From Salibacteraceae bacterium (GTDB lineage: Bacteria; Bacteroidota; Bacteroidia; Flavobacteriales_G; Salibacteraceae): a DNA stretch of 64,000 bases. Positions 38,975-48,848 of the stretch are shown here, piece by piece. Each line of letters starts with the position of its first letter. Position 1 is the stretch's first letter. A model generated the notes under the pieces. That model made no database searches and was not told the DNA's origin. It saw only the letters and a program-made list of their open reading frames with translations. The DNA lies in NCBI GenBank assembly GCA_018401875.1, contig JAGYJZ010000006.1:62001-126000 (forward strand), written 5' to 3'. The position numbers and the translations under genes are program-made.

Positions 38975-40081
38975 CCTGCATCGCATGCATGATTTTCGAA
39001 AAAAGCATGTCTTTTTTTACGGGTTGATGAGGTAATCCGTCAAGCCTTTTGTTGTAAATGTGTCTGAGTTTCCAGCGTAAGTATGGGCACTCAATGCAAT
39101 AATTGGAGTGCTGTTTCCATACCGTTTCCTCAGTTCTTTCGTGCATTCATAGCCATTCATTCTGGGCATTTCGATGTCCATCAGCACACAATTATGCGTT
39201 GAACTATCGAACATTTCCAGCGCTTCGATACCGTCATTGGCGATATCGCAGGTCCAACCAAAGTTCTTGATCATCATGTCGGTAACCAATTGGTTGAGCT
39301 TATCGTCTTCTACAATTAATATGTGCAGTTTGTCGATTTTATTTCTTGCACTTGGAGTGTCGCGTGATGCGATTGTTTCAGAATAGGAAGTCCATTGGTC
39401 GTATAAAACGATCCTTAATTTGTCGTGATCAAGAACTTCAATTTTTGGCTCTATTCCCTTCATTTTTAGAAGTTTCCTGGAAAGTTCAAGGGATAAAGAA
39501 GAAACAAATGAATTGCTATACAAAGGATCTTCGAACGTTTCACCTAAGTAGGTTGTTAGATCGGTTTCATTGAACGAACAATGATCAGTTTCAAGAGAAA
39601 TATCAATGAATTGATTGTTTTCTATGAGCTGTGAAAGCTTTAGATTTATTGTTAGTTGTGACGACTGATGTTGAAGCAAGAGTACGGCTATCCCGTATAT
39701 CATGTCCATAACATGGCTGCTGTTTCCGCGGTTACGGCCTTGAATTTTTGGGTCAATTTTCAACTTGAACGAAGCGTGGGGAAAGTCGACTCTGAGCATA
39801 GATATCAGCCCCTCGAAAGTTTCCTTGGTTTTGAATATGCTTGAATCACCATCATTTAAGTTTAGATCATCGTTGAATATCTTCCCAAAGACGCTTAATT
39901 TCCTTGTCATTCGGTCTGACTCATACTCAAGTTTATGGACAAAAGAACGCTGCTTGTCCGTCATCGCATCTTCTTCTAAGGCATGGATATATCCTTGAAA
40001 TGTATTCAACGAACGCCTTATTTCTCTTTCAAGTTTTTGGGCCGATAAGAGAAGGTTGTTATGGCTCTCCGACTCGCTCAT
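38961..40081 (-). pseudogene. Degenerate hybrid histidine-kinase-like protein with C-terminal REC domain; frame break at about 39030
   Basis: 39017..40081 carries HILIVEDDKLNQLVTDMMI...CVLMDIEMPRMNGYECTKELR...PIIALSAHTYAG...KGLTDYLINP-stop; the tail PVKKDMLFSKIMHAMQVNQP continues in another frame to 38961. Confidence 0.75.
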
Positions 40082-42272
40082 CGATGTAGTTTAAAACTTT
40101 CGTCATGAGATGCAGTCGATCTTTGCCTTGCACATTATGCTCATGACCGGGATAAATAAAATAGTCTAACTGCGTTCCATTGTCTATGCAGCTTTTTACA
40201 AAGGCTTGGCTGTGCTGCCAAAGCACCACATCGTCCATGGTTCCGTGGATCAACAAAAGGTCGTCTTCAAGGCCTGACGCCCGATCGATAAGGTTTGCAT
40301 TTTTGTAACCTTGAGGATTCATTTCAGGCGTATCCATGTAGCGTTCGGTATACATCGCTTCATATAATGACCAATCGCACACAGGGCCTCCGGCAACTCC
40401 AACCTTAAATAAGCCCGGAAACGTAAGCATCATGTTTATCGTCATAAAACCGCCATAACTCCAGCCATGAATAGCCATTCGATCTTTGTCAACATATGGC
40501 AAAGCCGATAAATATTCTACAAATCTTTTCTGATCATCCATTTCTACCGTGCCCAAATTTCTAAAGGTGGCTTGCTCAAACTCAATTCCTCGATTATCTG
40601 ACCCCCGACTATCTATGGTGGCTACAATATACCCTTGCTCGGCCATCCAATACATCCATAATGGAGCTCCTCCCAAAAAGCGATCAGTAACCAATTGCGC
40701 ATGCGGTCCACCATAGAGGTAGAGCAGAACTGGATACTTCTTCGTTGAATCAAAGTCGGTAGGCTTTATGGTTCGCGCATAAAGCAAATCGCTGTTTCCG
40801 TTTTCAATGCTGAAAATTTCAGATGTTGAGATGGCATAGTCAGAAAGTGGATTTTCCGCATCGTGAATGACCTCAATTTTTTTACCGATACTTTTCCAAA
40901 GTGTCGTCTGGAAAGGAGTGTCAATACTCGTCAGATGTTCAATGAGGTAATCACCATTGTGGCTTAGCATTGCGCTGTGGGTGCCCTTTCTGTCATCCAA
41001 TATTTTTGTTTCCGAAAACTCAAAATCAACCAAATAGGTATAACGCTGGGTGGCATTTTTTGAGTCATCTCTTTTGTCAAATGCTATCGTTGTTTCACCT
41101 GATCCTTCCACGAAAAGGTAGTTTTGTGTATCATCAAACCCAATGATTTCTTCTACTTCCCATTTTCCAAAGGTCAGAGGTCGAATCAAATTTCCATCCA
41201 CATCATACAGATAAAGGTGATTGAATCCCTCGCGTTCACTCATCCAAATAAATTGCCGATCATTAAAAGGAATGAACCACAGACTATGCTCTGGTTCAAC
41301 ATATTCATTATCCGCTTCTTCAAAAAGTGTTTTAACCAATGCTCCTGTTGATGCATTATAACGGTTTAATTTCAGTTGGTTTTGGTCGCGATTGAGCAAG
41401 GCAATATACATCTCATCGCTCCCAGGCGACCACGTCACCGAAGTGAGGTATTGCTCTTTTGGCTCACCTGTATTCATGTAAATCGTTTTTGATTTTTGCG
41501 GATCGAACACACCCAACGTCACTTCATGACTTGTGCGACCCGCCATCGGATATTTGATGGAGCGCAAGGCAGCAGGCTGCTCCGAGATGTCTACCAAGGG
41601 ATAATCATCCACCATGGTTTCATCCATTCTGTAAAAGGCAAGCTTTTTATTGTCAGGCGCCCAAAACAATCCATGGTGAATTCCAAATTCGCTTCGATGA
41701 ACTGCCTGCCCATAAACGATTCCTGGTTTGCCATCAGATGTAATTTGTATTTGAGTTCCATTCTCCAATAGGTAATATACGTTGTGATCCATCACAAAAG
41801 CACAGGCGCTAAAATCAGCATTGAATGTGATTTCTTCCGCTTCCTCTGGCAAGGTAAAGGTGCGCCTTGCCGCAGCTTTTTCCGTGTTTACTTCGAAGTA
41901 CTCGTTTTTAATGGAAAACCAAAAATTATGAACACTGACCCAGTTAATTCTTGGAAATCGCTTGAGCGTGTAATCTACTCCGAGCCAAGCGGATAATTGA
42001 GGTAGCGAAACGATTTCTGTGTATTCTCCAGCATTAAAATCATGTGCCATCAGTTTGGCTTCACCATCTTCCTCTCGGACGAAACAATAGGTTGAGGTTT
42101 CTGGAATCCATTCTAAATGCGAAAGACGATCGGGATAGAGTTCGGTGTATTGCTTTAGAACAGCGTCTGATAAGGTTAATTCTTTTGTTTGACTGAAAAG
42201 TCCAGGATAGAAGCTGAAAAGGAAAAGAATGGAAAAAGAGCTTGCTTTTAATGAATAATGCGGTCTGCCCAT
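40059..42272 (-). CDS. S9 family peptidase (dipeptidyl-peptidase IV-like)
   Basis: LLYLYGGPHAQLVTDRF, IDSRGSDNRG, MAIHGWSYGGFMTINMML, LLIHGTMDDVVLWQHS, YPGHEHNV. Confidence 0.96.
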   Translation of the reverse strand: MGRPHYSLKASSFSILFLFSFYPGLFSQTKELTLSDAVLKQYTELYPDRLSHLEWIPETSTYCFVREEDGEAKLMAHDFNAGEYTEIVSLPQLSAWLGVDYTLKRFPRINWVSVHNFWFSIKNEYFEVNTEKAAARRTFTLPEEAEEITFNADFSACAFVMDHNVYYLLENGTQIQITSDGKPGIVYGQAVHRSEFGIHHGLFWAPDNKKLAFYRMDETMVDDYPLVDISEQPAALRSIKYPMAGRTSHEVTLGVFDPQKSKTIYMNTGEPKEQYLTSVTWSPGSDEMYIALLNRDQNQLKLNRYNASTGALVKTLFEEADNEYVEPEHSLWFIPFNDRQFIWMSEREGFNHLYLYDVDGNLIRPLTFGKWEVEEIIGFDDTQNYLFVEGSGETTIAFDKRDDSKNATQRYTYLVDFEFSETKILDDRKGTHSAMLSHNGDYLIEHLTSIDTPFQTTLWKSIGKKIEVIHDAENPLSDYAISTSEIFSIENGNSDLLYARTIKPTDFDSTKKYPVLLYLYGGPHAQLVTDRFLGGAPLWMYWMAEQGYIVATIDSRGSDNRGIEFEQATFRNLGTVEMDDQKRFVEYLSALPYVDKDRMAIHGWSYGGFMTINMMLTFPGLFKVGVAGGPVCDWSLYEAMYTERYMDTPEMNPQGYKNANLIDRASGLEDDLLLIHGTMDDVVLWQHSQAFVKSCIDNGTQLDYFIYPGHEHNVQGKDRLHLMTKVLNYIDERVGEP

Positions 42273-42328
42273 AAATAGAAGGTTGAAATAAATTCGTACG
42301 ATCAGATGCTCAAATGTAGCATTCTCCT

Positions 42329-43045
42329 TTACAGGTTGGCATCAACCACCGTGCCTTCTCCTTCGATAATTATATTTTCAGGGTTTCCTCGGTAGCGCAC
42401 CGTGGTGGGTTTAAAAAATTGAATTTCTAAATGTTTATTCGCAAATACCTCGATAATTCCCGAGCCCATATTTCCAATTTTAACCGTATCGCTGAAAAGG
42501 TTAAAGGCACTTGTTTCGCCCGAACCAGAGCTAAATGCGATCAATGTATTGGATTCTCCAGCTAAAATGATATTTCCAGAAGAACTCAATTCACTGCGCA
42601 CTTCATTCGAAAGCAACAGCAAGTCAATGTCGCCAAGCCCCGAGTTTTTAAGCGAGATCGTATCTTCTTCAATCAATTCACCAGAAGTAATTTCACCGGC
42701 AGAAGAAAATTGAATAGTTTTGATTTTTTGCATTCGGGCTAGTAAAAGCGTTGTTTGTTTATCTTTAAAACACGCATTCATGCTTACTTCACATGCCTTG
42801 TCCTCGAGGGTGATTTGAAGCTCATCCATGACTTCAGACTGAACAATAATTTCAAGTGACGCCTGAGAAAGCGTGTCTTTCACAATGGTCATTTCAGCAG
42901 GAGTTGACAGCGTGAAGTTTTCAGATCTTCCAAGAGGCATGAAGAACTCCCCCCTAGGACCATCCAGTCGAACACACCGATCGCCACATGCGCTCAGGAA
43001 GAGCAAACCAAAAAAAACAAGGCAACCATGTATAGTTTTAATCAC
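42329..43045 (-). CDS. DUF2807-like (head GIN domain) lipoprotein
   Basis: Lipobox-like LLFLSACGD; beta-helical ELSSSGNIILAGESNTLIAFSSGSGETSAFNLFSDTVKIGNMGSGIIEVFA; GTG start at 43045 avoids overlap with the divergent miaE. Confidence 0.7.
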   Translation of the reverse strand: MIKTIHGCLVFFGLLFLSACGDRCVRLDGPRGEFFMPLGRSENFTLSTPAEMTIVKDTLSQASLEIIVQSEVMDELQITLEDKACEVSMNACFKDKQTTLLLARMQKIKTIQFSSAGEITSGELIEEDTISLKNSGLGDIDLLLLSNEVRSELSSSGNIILAGESNTLIAFSSGSGETSAFNLFSDTVKIGNMGSGIIEVFANKHLEIQFFKPTTVRYRGNPENIIIEGEGTVVDANL

Positions 43046-43090
43046 AAGTGCAAATATCGTTGATGTAACGACTTTTTCTCGTTGACATTT

Positions 43091-43098
43091 TACCTTTG
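43091..43098 (+). promoter_or_regulatory. TAnnTTTG -7 box candidate
   Basis: TACCTTTG 17 nt before the miaE ATG; no good -33 TTTG at ideal spacing. Confidence 0.4.
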
Positions 43099-43115
43099 AG
43101 CAAAGATTTGAAAAC

Positions 43116-43703
43116 ATGCTTCGACTTAAGCTTCCTACGGATCCACGATGGGTAAATATTGCTGAAAAGAATATTACTGAAATCCTTACCGACCACGCTT
43201 TCTGCGAGCAAAAAGCGGCCAGCGCAGCCATTTCCATCATCGTGCAGTTTCCTGAATATCCTGATTTGGTTGATGCAATGACCGATTTAGCACGGGAAGA
43301 AATGGAGCATTTTCAACGCGTTCACGATCAACTCAAGAAACGTGGACTGAAGCTCGGCTACGAGCGGAAAGATCCCTATGTGGGCGATTTACGGGTCTTT
43401 TTTAAAGACAAAAGTGGAGGTCGAAAGCAGCATTTAATCAACACCCTGCTGCTGGCAGCAATGATTGAAGCCCGCAGTTGCGAGCGGTTTCGAGTGTTGT
43501 CGGAAAATATAAGCGATCAAGAATTATCAGACTTTTATGCTGAATTGATGCGCAGCGAGGCAATGCACTACACCATGTTTTTGAGTTTTGCGAGAAAATT
43601 TGGAGAAAACGAAGTGGATGTTGATGCCCTTTGGAACACGTTTTTAGAATACGAAGCTGAAGTGATGCTCAAATACGGCAAGACAGAGCAAATTCACGGC
43701 TAG
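43116..43703 (+). CDS. miaE: tRNA-(ms[2]io[6]A)-hydroxylase
   Basis: LLTDHAFCEQKAASAAISIIVQFPEYPDLVDAMTDLAREEMEHFQRVHDQLKKRG, MIEARSCERF, RSEAMHYTMFL ferritin-like E/ExxH pattern. Confidence 0.94.
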   Translation: MLRLKLPTDPRWVNIAEKNITEILTDHAFCEQKAASAAISIIVQFPEYPDLVDAMTDLAREEMEHFQRVHDQLKKRGLKLGYERKDPYVGDLRVFFKDKSGGRKQHLINTLLLAAMIEARSCERFRVLSENISDQELSDFYAELMRSEAMHYTMFLSFARKFGENEVDVDALWNTFLEYEAEVMLKYGKTEQIHG

Positions 43704-43706
43704 AAA

Positions 43707-44723
43707 CTAGGATGCAAAATGCCTCGAAGCGCTGGCTTTGAGTGGAATGCTGATCTTTTTTTCTTCGAAATTGTCAAACGATTGGTGGAGGTGTTTTCCC
43801 GGCCAATAATAAGAAACACTGCTCTGGATAGGGTCGTAGCAGGCTGTGTACAACGTTCCAAAGGCTTTTTCAAACGCGGTATTGTAGAGCGGTGCTTTCA
43901 AGAATTTAGCAATTATTGATTCTCGATGCTCGAACGGATTTGTGATGGCATACTCGAGAATGTTTCTTCGTTCAACCGTCTTGGTCATTGCAGCATAGTC
44001 GGGCCAGGTTATTTCTTCTTGGTGATTTGTGCCCACGGGCGAATAGGTAACCTGATTCTTTTGGCCTGGAATAAAATAGATCGTGGCGAAATTCAATGCT
44101 TTGTCGAGCAAGGTGACATTATACGCCATGTGCACTTTAATGTCTTTCAGTTTTTCGATGGCTTCAAATGTGTTAGAGCACGTTTCTAAGCAGTAGCGCA
44201 CCACCAATGGAATTCCAAAACCAGAGTGCGTAATCCTTCTTCCGCCAAAGGTTAATGAAGCCGTTAATCCGTCAGCGTTCATGCCATCCAATAAGCCCCA
44301 ATTGCAATCGCTCATCCCGATGATTGGCTTCAACCAATTGGTTTTGATAACTAAACCTTCAAAAAATCGAGGGCTGTAGTCATAGTTTCGAATCAGGGCC
44401 GGTGCATCTTTTGTCCAGGCAATTTGGCTGCAACCACTCATGTAAGGCGGTGGACAATACATCGAAAGGTACCTTGACGCTAAATCCGTGCCTCCCGCCA
44501 ATTTGCATAAATGCTTGTATGTTGCATTCAGTTCGGGGAAGTTTTTTTCGAAGGCAGAGGCTGAAGTAAGGAAACCCGCGCGCGCTTTGAGGCCTTCTTT
44601 CAGAAACCACCGTTCGTATGTCGGCCAAGTCTTAGCGAATAGATCACTCCATTTTGAGTCGTCTTCACTAAGGTCGATATTATTAATATTTACAAAAATC
44701 ATAGAGCCTCCAAAGGTATGCAC
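43707..44723 (-). CDS. C45 family peptidase / acyl-CoA:6-APA acyltransferase-like Ntn-hydrolase
   Basis: SGCSQIAWTKDAPALIRNYDYSPRFFEGLVIKTNWLKPIIGMSDCNWGLLDGMNADGLTASLTFGGR. Confidence 0.82.
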   Translation of the reverse strand: MHTFGGSMIFVNINNIDLSEDDSKWSDLFAKTWPTYERWFLKEGLKARAGFLTSASAFEKNFPELNATYKHLCKLAGGTDLASRYLSMYCPPPYMSGCSQIAWTKDAPALIRNYDYSPRFFEGLVIKTNWLKPIIGMSDCNWGLLDGMNADGLTASLTFGGRRITHSGFGIPLVVRYCLETCSNTFEAIEKLKDIKVHMAYNVTLLDKALNFATIYFIPGQKNQVTYSPVGTNHQEEITWPDYAAMTKTVERRNILEYAITNPFEHRESIIAKFLKAPLYNTAFEKAFGTLYTACYDPIQSSVSYYWPGKHLHQSFDNFEEKKISIPLKASASRHFAS

Positions 44724-44872
44724 ATGATGAGGCTCATTGAAATCTTTTATTCAGGTGAATCGATTGTGATGCTGACCGACTGATGCCTGGTACATGAACT
44801 TTAGGCTAAGTATTGCCTTTCTCGGTGCTTTTCACATTCATAAAGCTATTTTTGCCGCCTAATTTGGTAACG

Positions 44873-46639
44873 ATGTCAAAACAAGAAATCGTAGATGAAC
44901 TTCAGGGTTGGGTGGCAGACGCATCTTTTGCACCAAACCGCGACCGTATCGAGCAGTTACAAACGGCTTTTAATGCGCTGAAAGAGGAGACCTTAAAGCT
45001 TCAAATGGCTGATTTTATGAAGGACCGGGAAGAGGCAAACGAGGATGAATTTGAATACAAGAACGAGCCAGAAGACGCGCGACTCGAAGAGTTAGTCTCG
45101 ATTTATCACGACAAAAGAAAAGCGATCGACAAACAGCGAAGGGATCAAGAGGCTGCAAATCTGACAGAAAAGCAAGACCTGATTAAGGAACTGCAATCGC
45201 TTATTCAAGATGAAGAAAACATCGGCAAGGCTTACAAGCGTTTCAATGCCATCAAGCAAAAGTGGAACGAAATGGGTCCGGTGCCAAATGCACAACGCAG
45301 GGATTTGCAGGCTGAGTATAGCCGATTGATTGAGTTGTTTTATTACAACATCAACATTTACAGAGAGCTACAGATCAATGACCTGAAAAAGAACCAAGAA
45401 CTCAAGGAAGAGGTCATCGAAAAAATTGCTCAGCTTGAACAAGAAAAATCAATCAACCAAGTCGACTTTTTGATCCATCAGTACCTCGATGAATGGGATA
45501 AGGTTGGTCCAACATTCCAAGAAGAATGGGATAAAATACGAGAGCGATTCAAGGTTGCGGTAAGCAGCGTATTCGATCGAATTAGAGAACACCGAAAGGA
45601 AGTAAAAGGCGAACATGAAGGCCACTTCCAACAAAAGAAAGAGCTGGTAGCTAAGGTGGAAGAACTTGCCAGTCATGAGCTTATTGACGTGAAAGACGTT
45701 CAGGCTTGGACCAAAGAAATCATTGATTATCAGAAGCAGTGGAAAAAAATTGGCTATGCAGGTAGAGGTAAGAACGACAAAGTGTGGACTGAGTTCAGAA
45801 AGGCCTGTGACGCGTATTTTGAAAAGCGAAACGCATTTTTAGAAACGAGCAATGCTGAATTCAAAAAAGCAAAAGAGCGTAAACTCGCTTTGATCGAAAA
45901 AGCCAAGGAGATTTACCGAGGTGATGATCGAACAACGATTGCCAATCAGCTCAAAGGCTTGCAACGTGAATGGCGCACTGCAGGAAAATTGCTGCCTCAG
46001 GAAGAATACAAGCTTTTCAAAGAGTTTAGAAAGTACTGCGATGATTTCTTTAACCGAAAAAAGAAAGAAGAAGATGCTTTTGTTGAGGCTGCAAAAGATA
46101 ACCTCAAGGCAAAAGAAGCACTGTTAACCAAGTTTTCAGAATCCATTAAATCAGGAATTAAAGAGAAAGGTGAAGCCATCATTAACGAGTGGCGAACCGA
46201 ATGGTCGGCCATTGGCAATGTTGAGCAGAAAGTAAAGGCAAAAGTCGACAAGGCATTTGAGGATGTGATCGGCAAAGCCTATGAATCGCTGGGTATTTCG
46301 AAGCAAGAACTGGCTAAGAAGCGCTTTGAAAGCAAACTCGAGATGCTTTCAACGGATGATAATGCTGAAGATGCACTTGTATCAGAACGCGATCGAATAG
46401 GCCAAAAAATTAGAGAAGTACAAACGACTTTGGCGCAGGAAGAAGGTAAACTTGATTTCTTTAAGTTTTCAAACGACAGCAATCCGCTCAAAGCAGAATT
46501 GCTGAAACGCATAGAGGCCGTGAATAGAGAAATCGCTGAATTGAGATCGAAGAAAAAGCAGATTGATCTTACGATAAAAGGAATGAAGAAAGAGGCAGAC
46601 AGCGCAAATGAAAATGAAGAAGAAAAGAGCGAGGGTTAA
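44873..46639 (+). CDS. DUF349 domain-containing protein
   Basis: Repeated LQREWRTAGKL / QKQWKKIGYAGRGKNDKVWTEFRKACDAYFEKR / KWNEMGPVPNAQRRDLQAEYSRLIE helical units; ATG at 44873 preferred. Confidence 0.9.
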   Translation: MSKQEIVDELQGWVADASFAPNRDRIEQLQTAFNALKEETLKLQMADFMKDREEANEDEFEYKNEPEDARLEELVSIYHDKRKAIDKQRRDQEAANLTEKQDLIKELQSLIQDEENIGKAYKRFNAIKQKWNEMGPVPNAQRRDLQAEYSRLIELFYYNINIYRELQINDLKKNQELKEEVIEKIAQLEQEKSINQVDFLIHQYLDEWDKVGPTFQEEWDKIRERFKVAVSSVFDRIREHRKEVKGEHEGHFQQKKELVAKVEELASHELIDVKDVQAWTKEIIDYQKQWKKIGYAGRGKNDKVWTEFRKACDAYFEKRNAFLETSNAEFKKAKERKLALIEKAKEIYRGDDRTTIANQLKGLQREWRTAGKLLPQEEYKLFKEFRKYCDDFFNRKKKEEDAFVEAAKDNLKAKEALLTKFSESIKSGIKEKGEAIINEWRTEWSAIGNVEQKVKAKVDKAFEDVIGKAYESLGISKQELAKKRFESKLEMLSTDDNAEDALVSERDRIGQKIREVQTTLAQEEGKLDFFKFSNDSNPLKAELLKRIEAVNREIAELRSKKKQIDLTIKGMKKEADSANENEEEKSEG

Positions 46640-46878
46640 ATCTTCTCGCACACCCATGGACCATTGCCTACGGTGTCTGTTTCGAGCTCGTTTATGAGTC
46701 CAGAAATGGTCCTGTCTTTTCCACATACATTTTTACTCACGGGGCCAAAATCTTCGGTTTGCACCGTACACTCATAGCACTTGTGGCAGGCAGACAACAC
46801 GATTAGCAGCGATGTAAAGCTTAAAAATATAGCGGACTTCATGGATGCAAAAATAAGATTAGGAATATTAACGCCCAT
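46636..46878 (-). CDS. Small lipoprotein-like hypothetical protein
   Basis: Signal/lipobox-like [17 protein letters not shown]; start ATG at 46842 (MKSAIFL) is also plausible. Confidence 0.55.
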   Translation of the reverse strand: MGVNIPNLIFASMKSAIFLSFTSLLIVLSACHKCYECTVQTEDFGPVSKNVCGKDRTISGLINELETDTVGNGPWVCEKI

Positions 46879-46902
46879 TCAAACATTATATTCGCTCGCA
46901 CA

Positions 46903-47613
46903 ATGAAATTATCAGTTGTCATTCCTGCTTACAACGAAGCAAAAACAATCCATCTCATTCTGAGAAAAGTGCTGGCTGTTGTCTTAATCGAAGGCATCGA
47001 GAAGGAAATAATTATTGTTGACGATTGCTCCACAGACGATACCAAAGGAGCCATTCAAAGCTTTATCGCTCGCTACGATGACGGCAGCATTAAGTATTTT
47101 GAACAACCCAAGAACAAAGGTAAAGGGGCAGCCATCAGACGCGGATTTGAAGAGGCATCTGGCGATGTGATTGTTATTCAAGACGCTGATTTAGAGTATG
47201 ATCCTGAGGAATACAACATTTTATTGCGTCCCATTGTTATGGGTGCTGCTGACGTTGTTTACGGCAGCCGGTTCATAGGCGGTAACCCGCATCGAATCTT
47301 GTTTTTCTGGCACAGCATTGGTAATAAATTTTTGACGTTTTTGTCGAATATGTTTACCGATTTAAACCTGACAGACATGGAAACATGCTACAAAATGTTT
47401 CGAAGAGAGCTCTTACAGCACTTCACCTTAGAGGAAAACCGCTTTGGAATTGAACCTGAAATCACATCGAAGTTTGCGCGTATTAAGGATGTCAGAATCT
47501 ATGAAGTAGGAATTTCTTACTATGGCCGCACATTTGCCGAGGGTAAGAAGATCAATTGGCGAGACGGTTTTCGAGCGATTTATTGTATTCTGAAGTATAA
47601 CCTTTTTCGATAA
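46903..47613 (+). CDS. Glycosyltransferase family 2 (dolichyl-phosphate-sugar synthase-like)
   Basis: [70 protein letters not shown]. Confidence 0.94.
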   Translation: MKLSVVIPAYNEAKTIHLILRKVLAVVLIEGIEKEIIIVDDCSTDDTKGAIQSFIARYDDGSIKYFEQPKNKGKGAAIRRGFEEASGDVIVIQDADLEYDPEEYNILLRPIVMGAADVVYGSRFIGGNPHRILFFWHSIGNKFLTFLSNMFTDLNLTDMETCYKMFRRELLQHFTLEENRFGIEPEITSKFARIKDVRIYEVGISYYGRTFAEGKKINWRDGFRAIYCILKYNLFR

Positions 47614-48462
47614 ACGCAATCAGCTTTCCTTCTTTGGCCATTATTTTATGTTCTGCCAACCACGCGCGGAGCATACTGTTGAAACTTTCATGATTGTCGT
47701 AATTGCAAGCGTGTCCGGTATTTGGAACGGTATAAATGCTCGCGCGCTCTTTCAGCTCTCGTTTCAGATAAAAAGAATGGTAATGAATGACGGGCGAATC
47801 GTATTGGCCATTATCAGCATCACTGGATAGCGACCCGGTTTTAAATTTTGTTTGCGAAAAGTGTGCACGGCTGCATAGATCTTCTTGATTTCTGAACGCT
47901 GTATCATTTGAATGCTTTCCCTAATTATTTGTCGTGTATCAGGGCCGCCCAACCATTTATTGCCGCGCATAAACCATGTCATCATAAACGACAATTTTAA
48001 AAACTGCTTGATGGTAAGCTTGCCGAAGAGCCACATGGCAAGCCATTTGGGAAACAACACTGCGGTAATGGTTTTTTCGAGAAGGCTCAAACGCATTGAG
48101 GCCGAGCTACCAACAAGCACAATGCCTTCAACCCTGTGAGGTGATTTAGACGCAACGCATTGCGCAATCATCGCTCCCAACGAAAGTCCAATGATCGTAA
48201 ATTGATGAATGTTGAGGTCGTTGAGCAAGGTTATGACTGTTTTCGAGAAGTCTTCAACGTGGTATTCTTCGATCGGCTGAGGTTATGATTTTCCATACGA
48301 AGGGAGATCGATGGCAATGACTTGGTAATCTTTTGAAAACTCCCTTTTTTGATGCATCCAGATCTCAGAGTTGATGAATGCACCATGCACAAAAACCAAT
48401 GTTTTGCCCGTTCCTGATATGGTATAGTTTAACCCCAATTTGTGTGCAAAGTACTCAATCAA
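47552..48462 (-). pseudogene. Alpha/beta-hydrolase pseudogene (in-frame TAA plus one frameshift)
   Basis: TLVFVHGAFINSEIWMHQ...VIAIDLPSYGKS*PQPIEEYHVEDFSKTVITLLNDLNIHQFTIIGLSLGAMIAQ...PVMLIMANT / DSPVIHYHSFYLKRELKERASIYTVPNTGHACNYDNHESFNSMLRAWL; stop at 48283-48285, frame change near 47796-47802. Confidence 0.85.
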
Positions 48463-48605
48463 AACATTTACAACCTATTAATCTTAAGGTCACAAACAAA
48501 ATCGTTCTTTGTGCCGCAATGAAAAGCAAAGTAATAAGTTTAAACAGGAGTCAAAGCCTCTTCCTCATTTTGCGCGAAACCATCTAGCGAGAGGGGTTTT
48601 CGCTC

Positions 48606-48848
48606 TTGCATGCCGACACTCATAACTTCGAGATCGAGGCAATGATCGAATCGAGATTTAATGCTTCGAAGCACCTTAATGCACGCTTGATTGCCTCAGC
48701 TGTTGAAACTGAATTGGTGGTTGAAATTCGAAACATAGGTCTCGAATTAAAACCTTCTCGGAAAAATCAAAAGCGAGAAATTGAACTCATTCGAGCCTTT
48801 TCTAAGGCTTTAAAAATGATGGACTCAAGAGCTGCTGGTGCGGCTTAA
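48606..48848 (+). CDS. Small hypothetical protein
   Basis: 80-aa ORF MHADTHNFEIEAMIESRFNASKHLNARLIASAVETELVV...; coding potential only. Confidence 0.4.
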   Translation: MHADTHNFEIEAMIESRFNASKHLNARLIASAVETELVVEIRNIGLELKPSRKNQKREIELIRAFSKALKMMDSRAAGAA

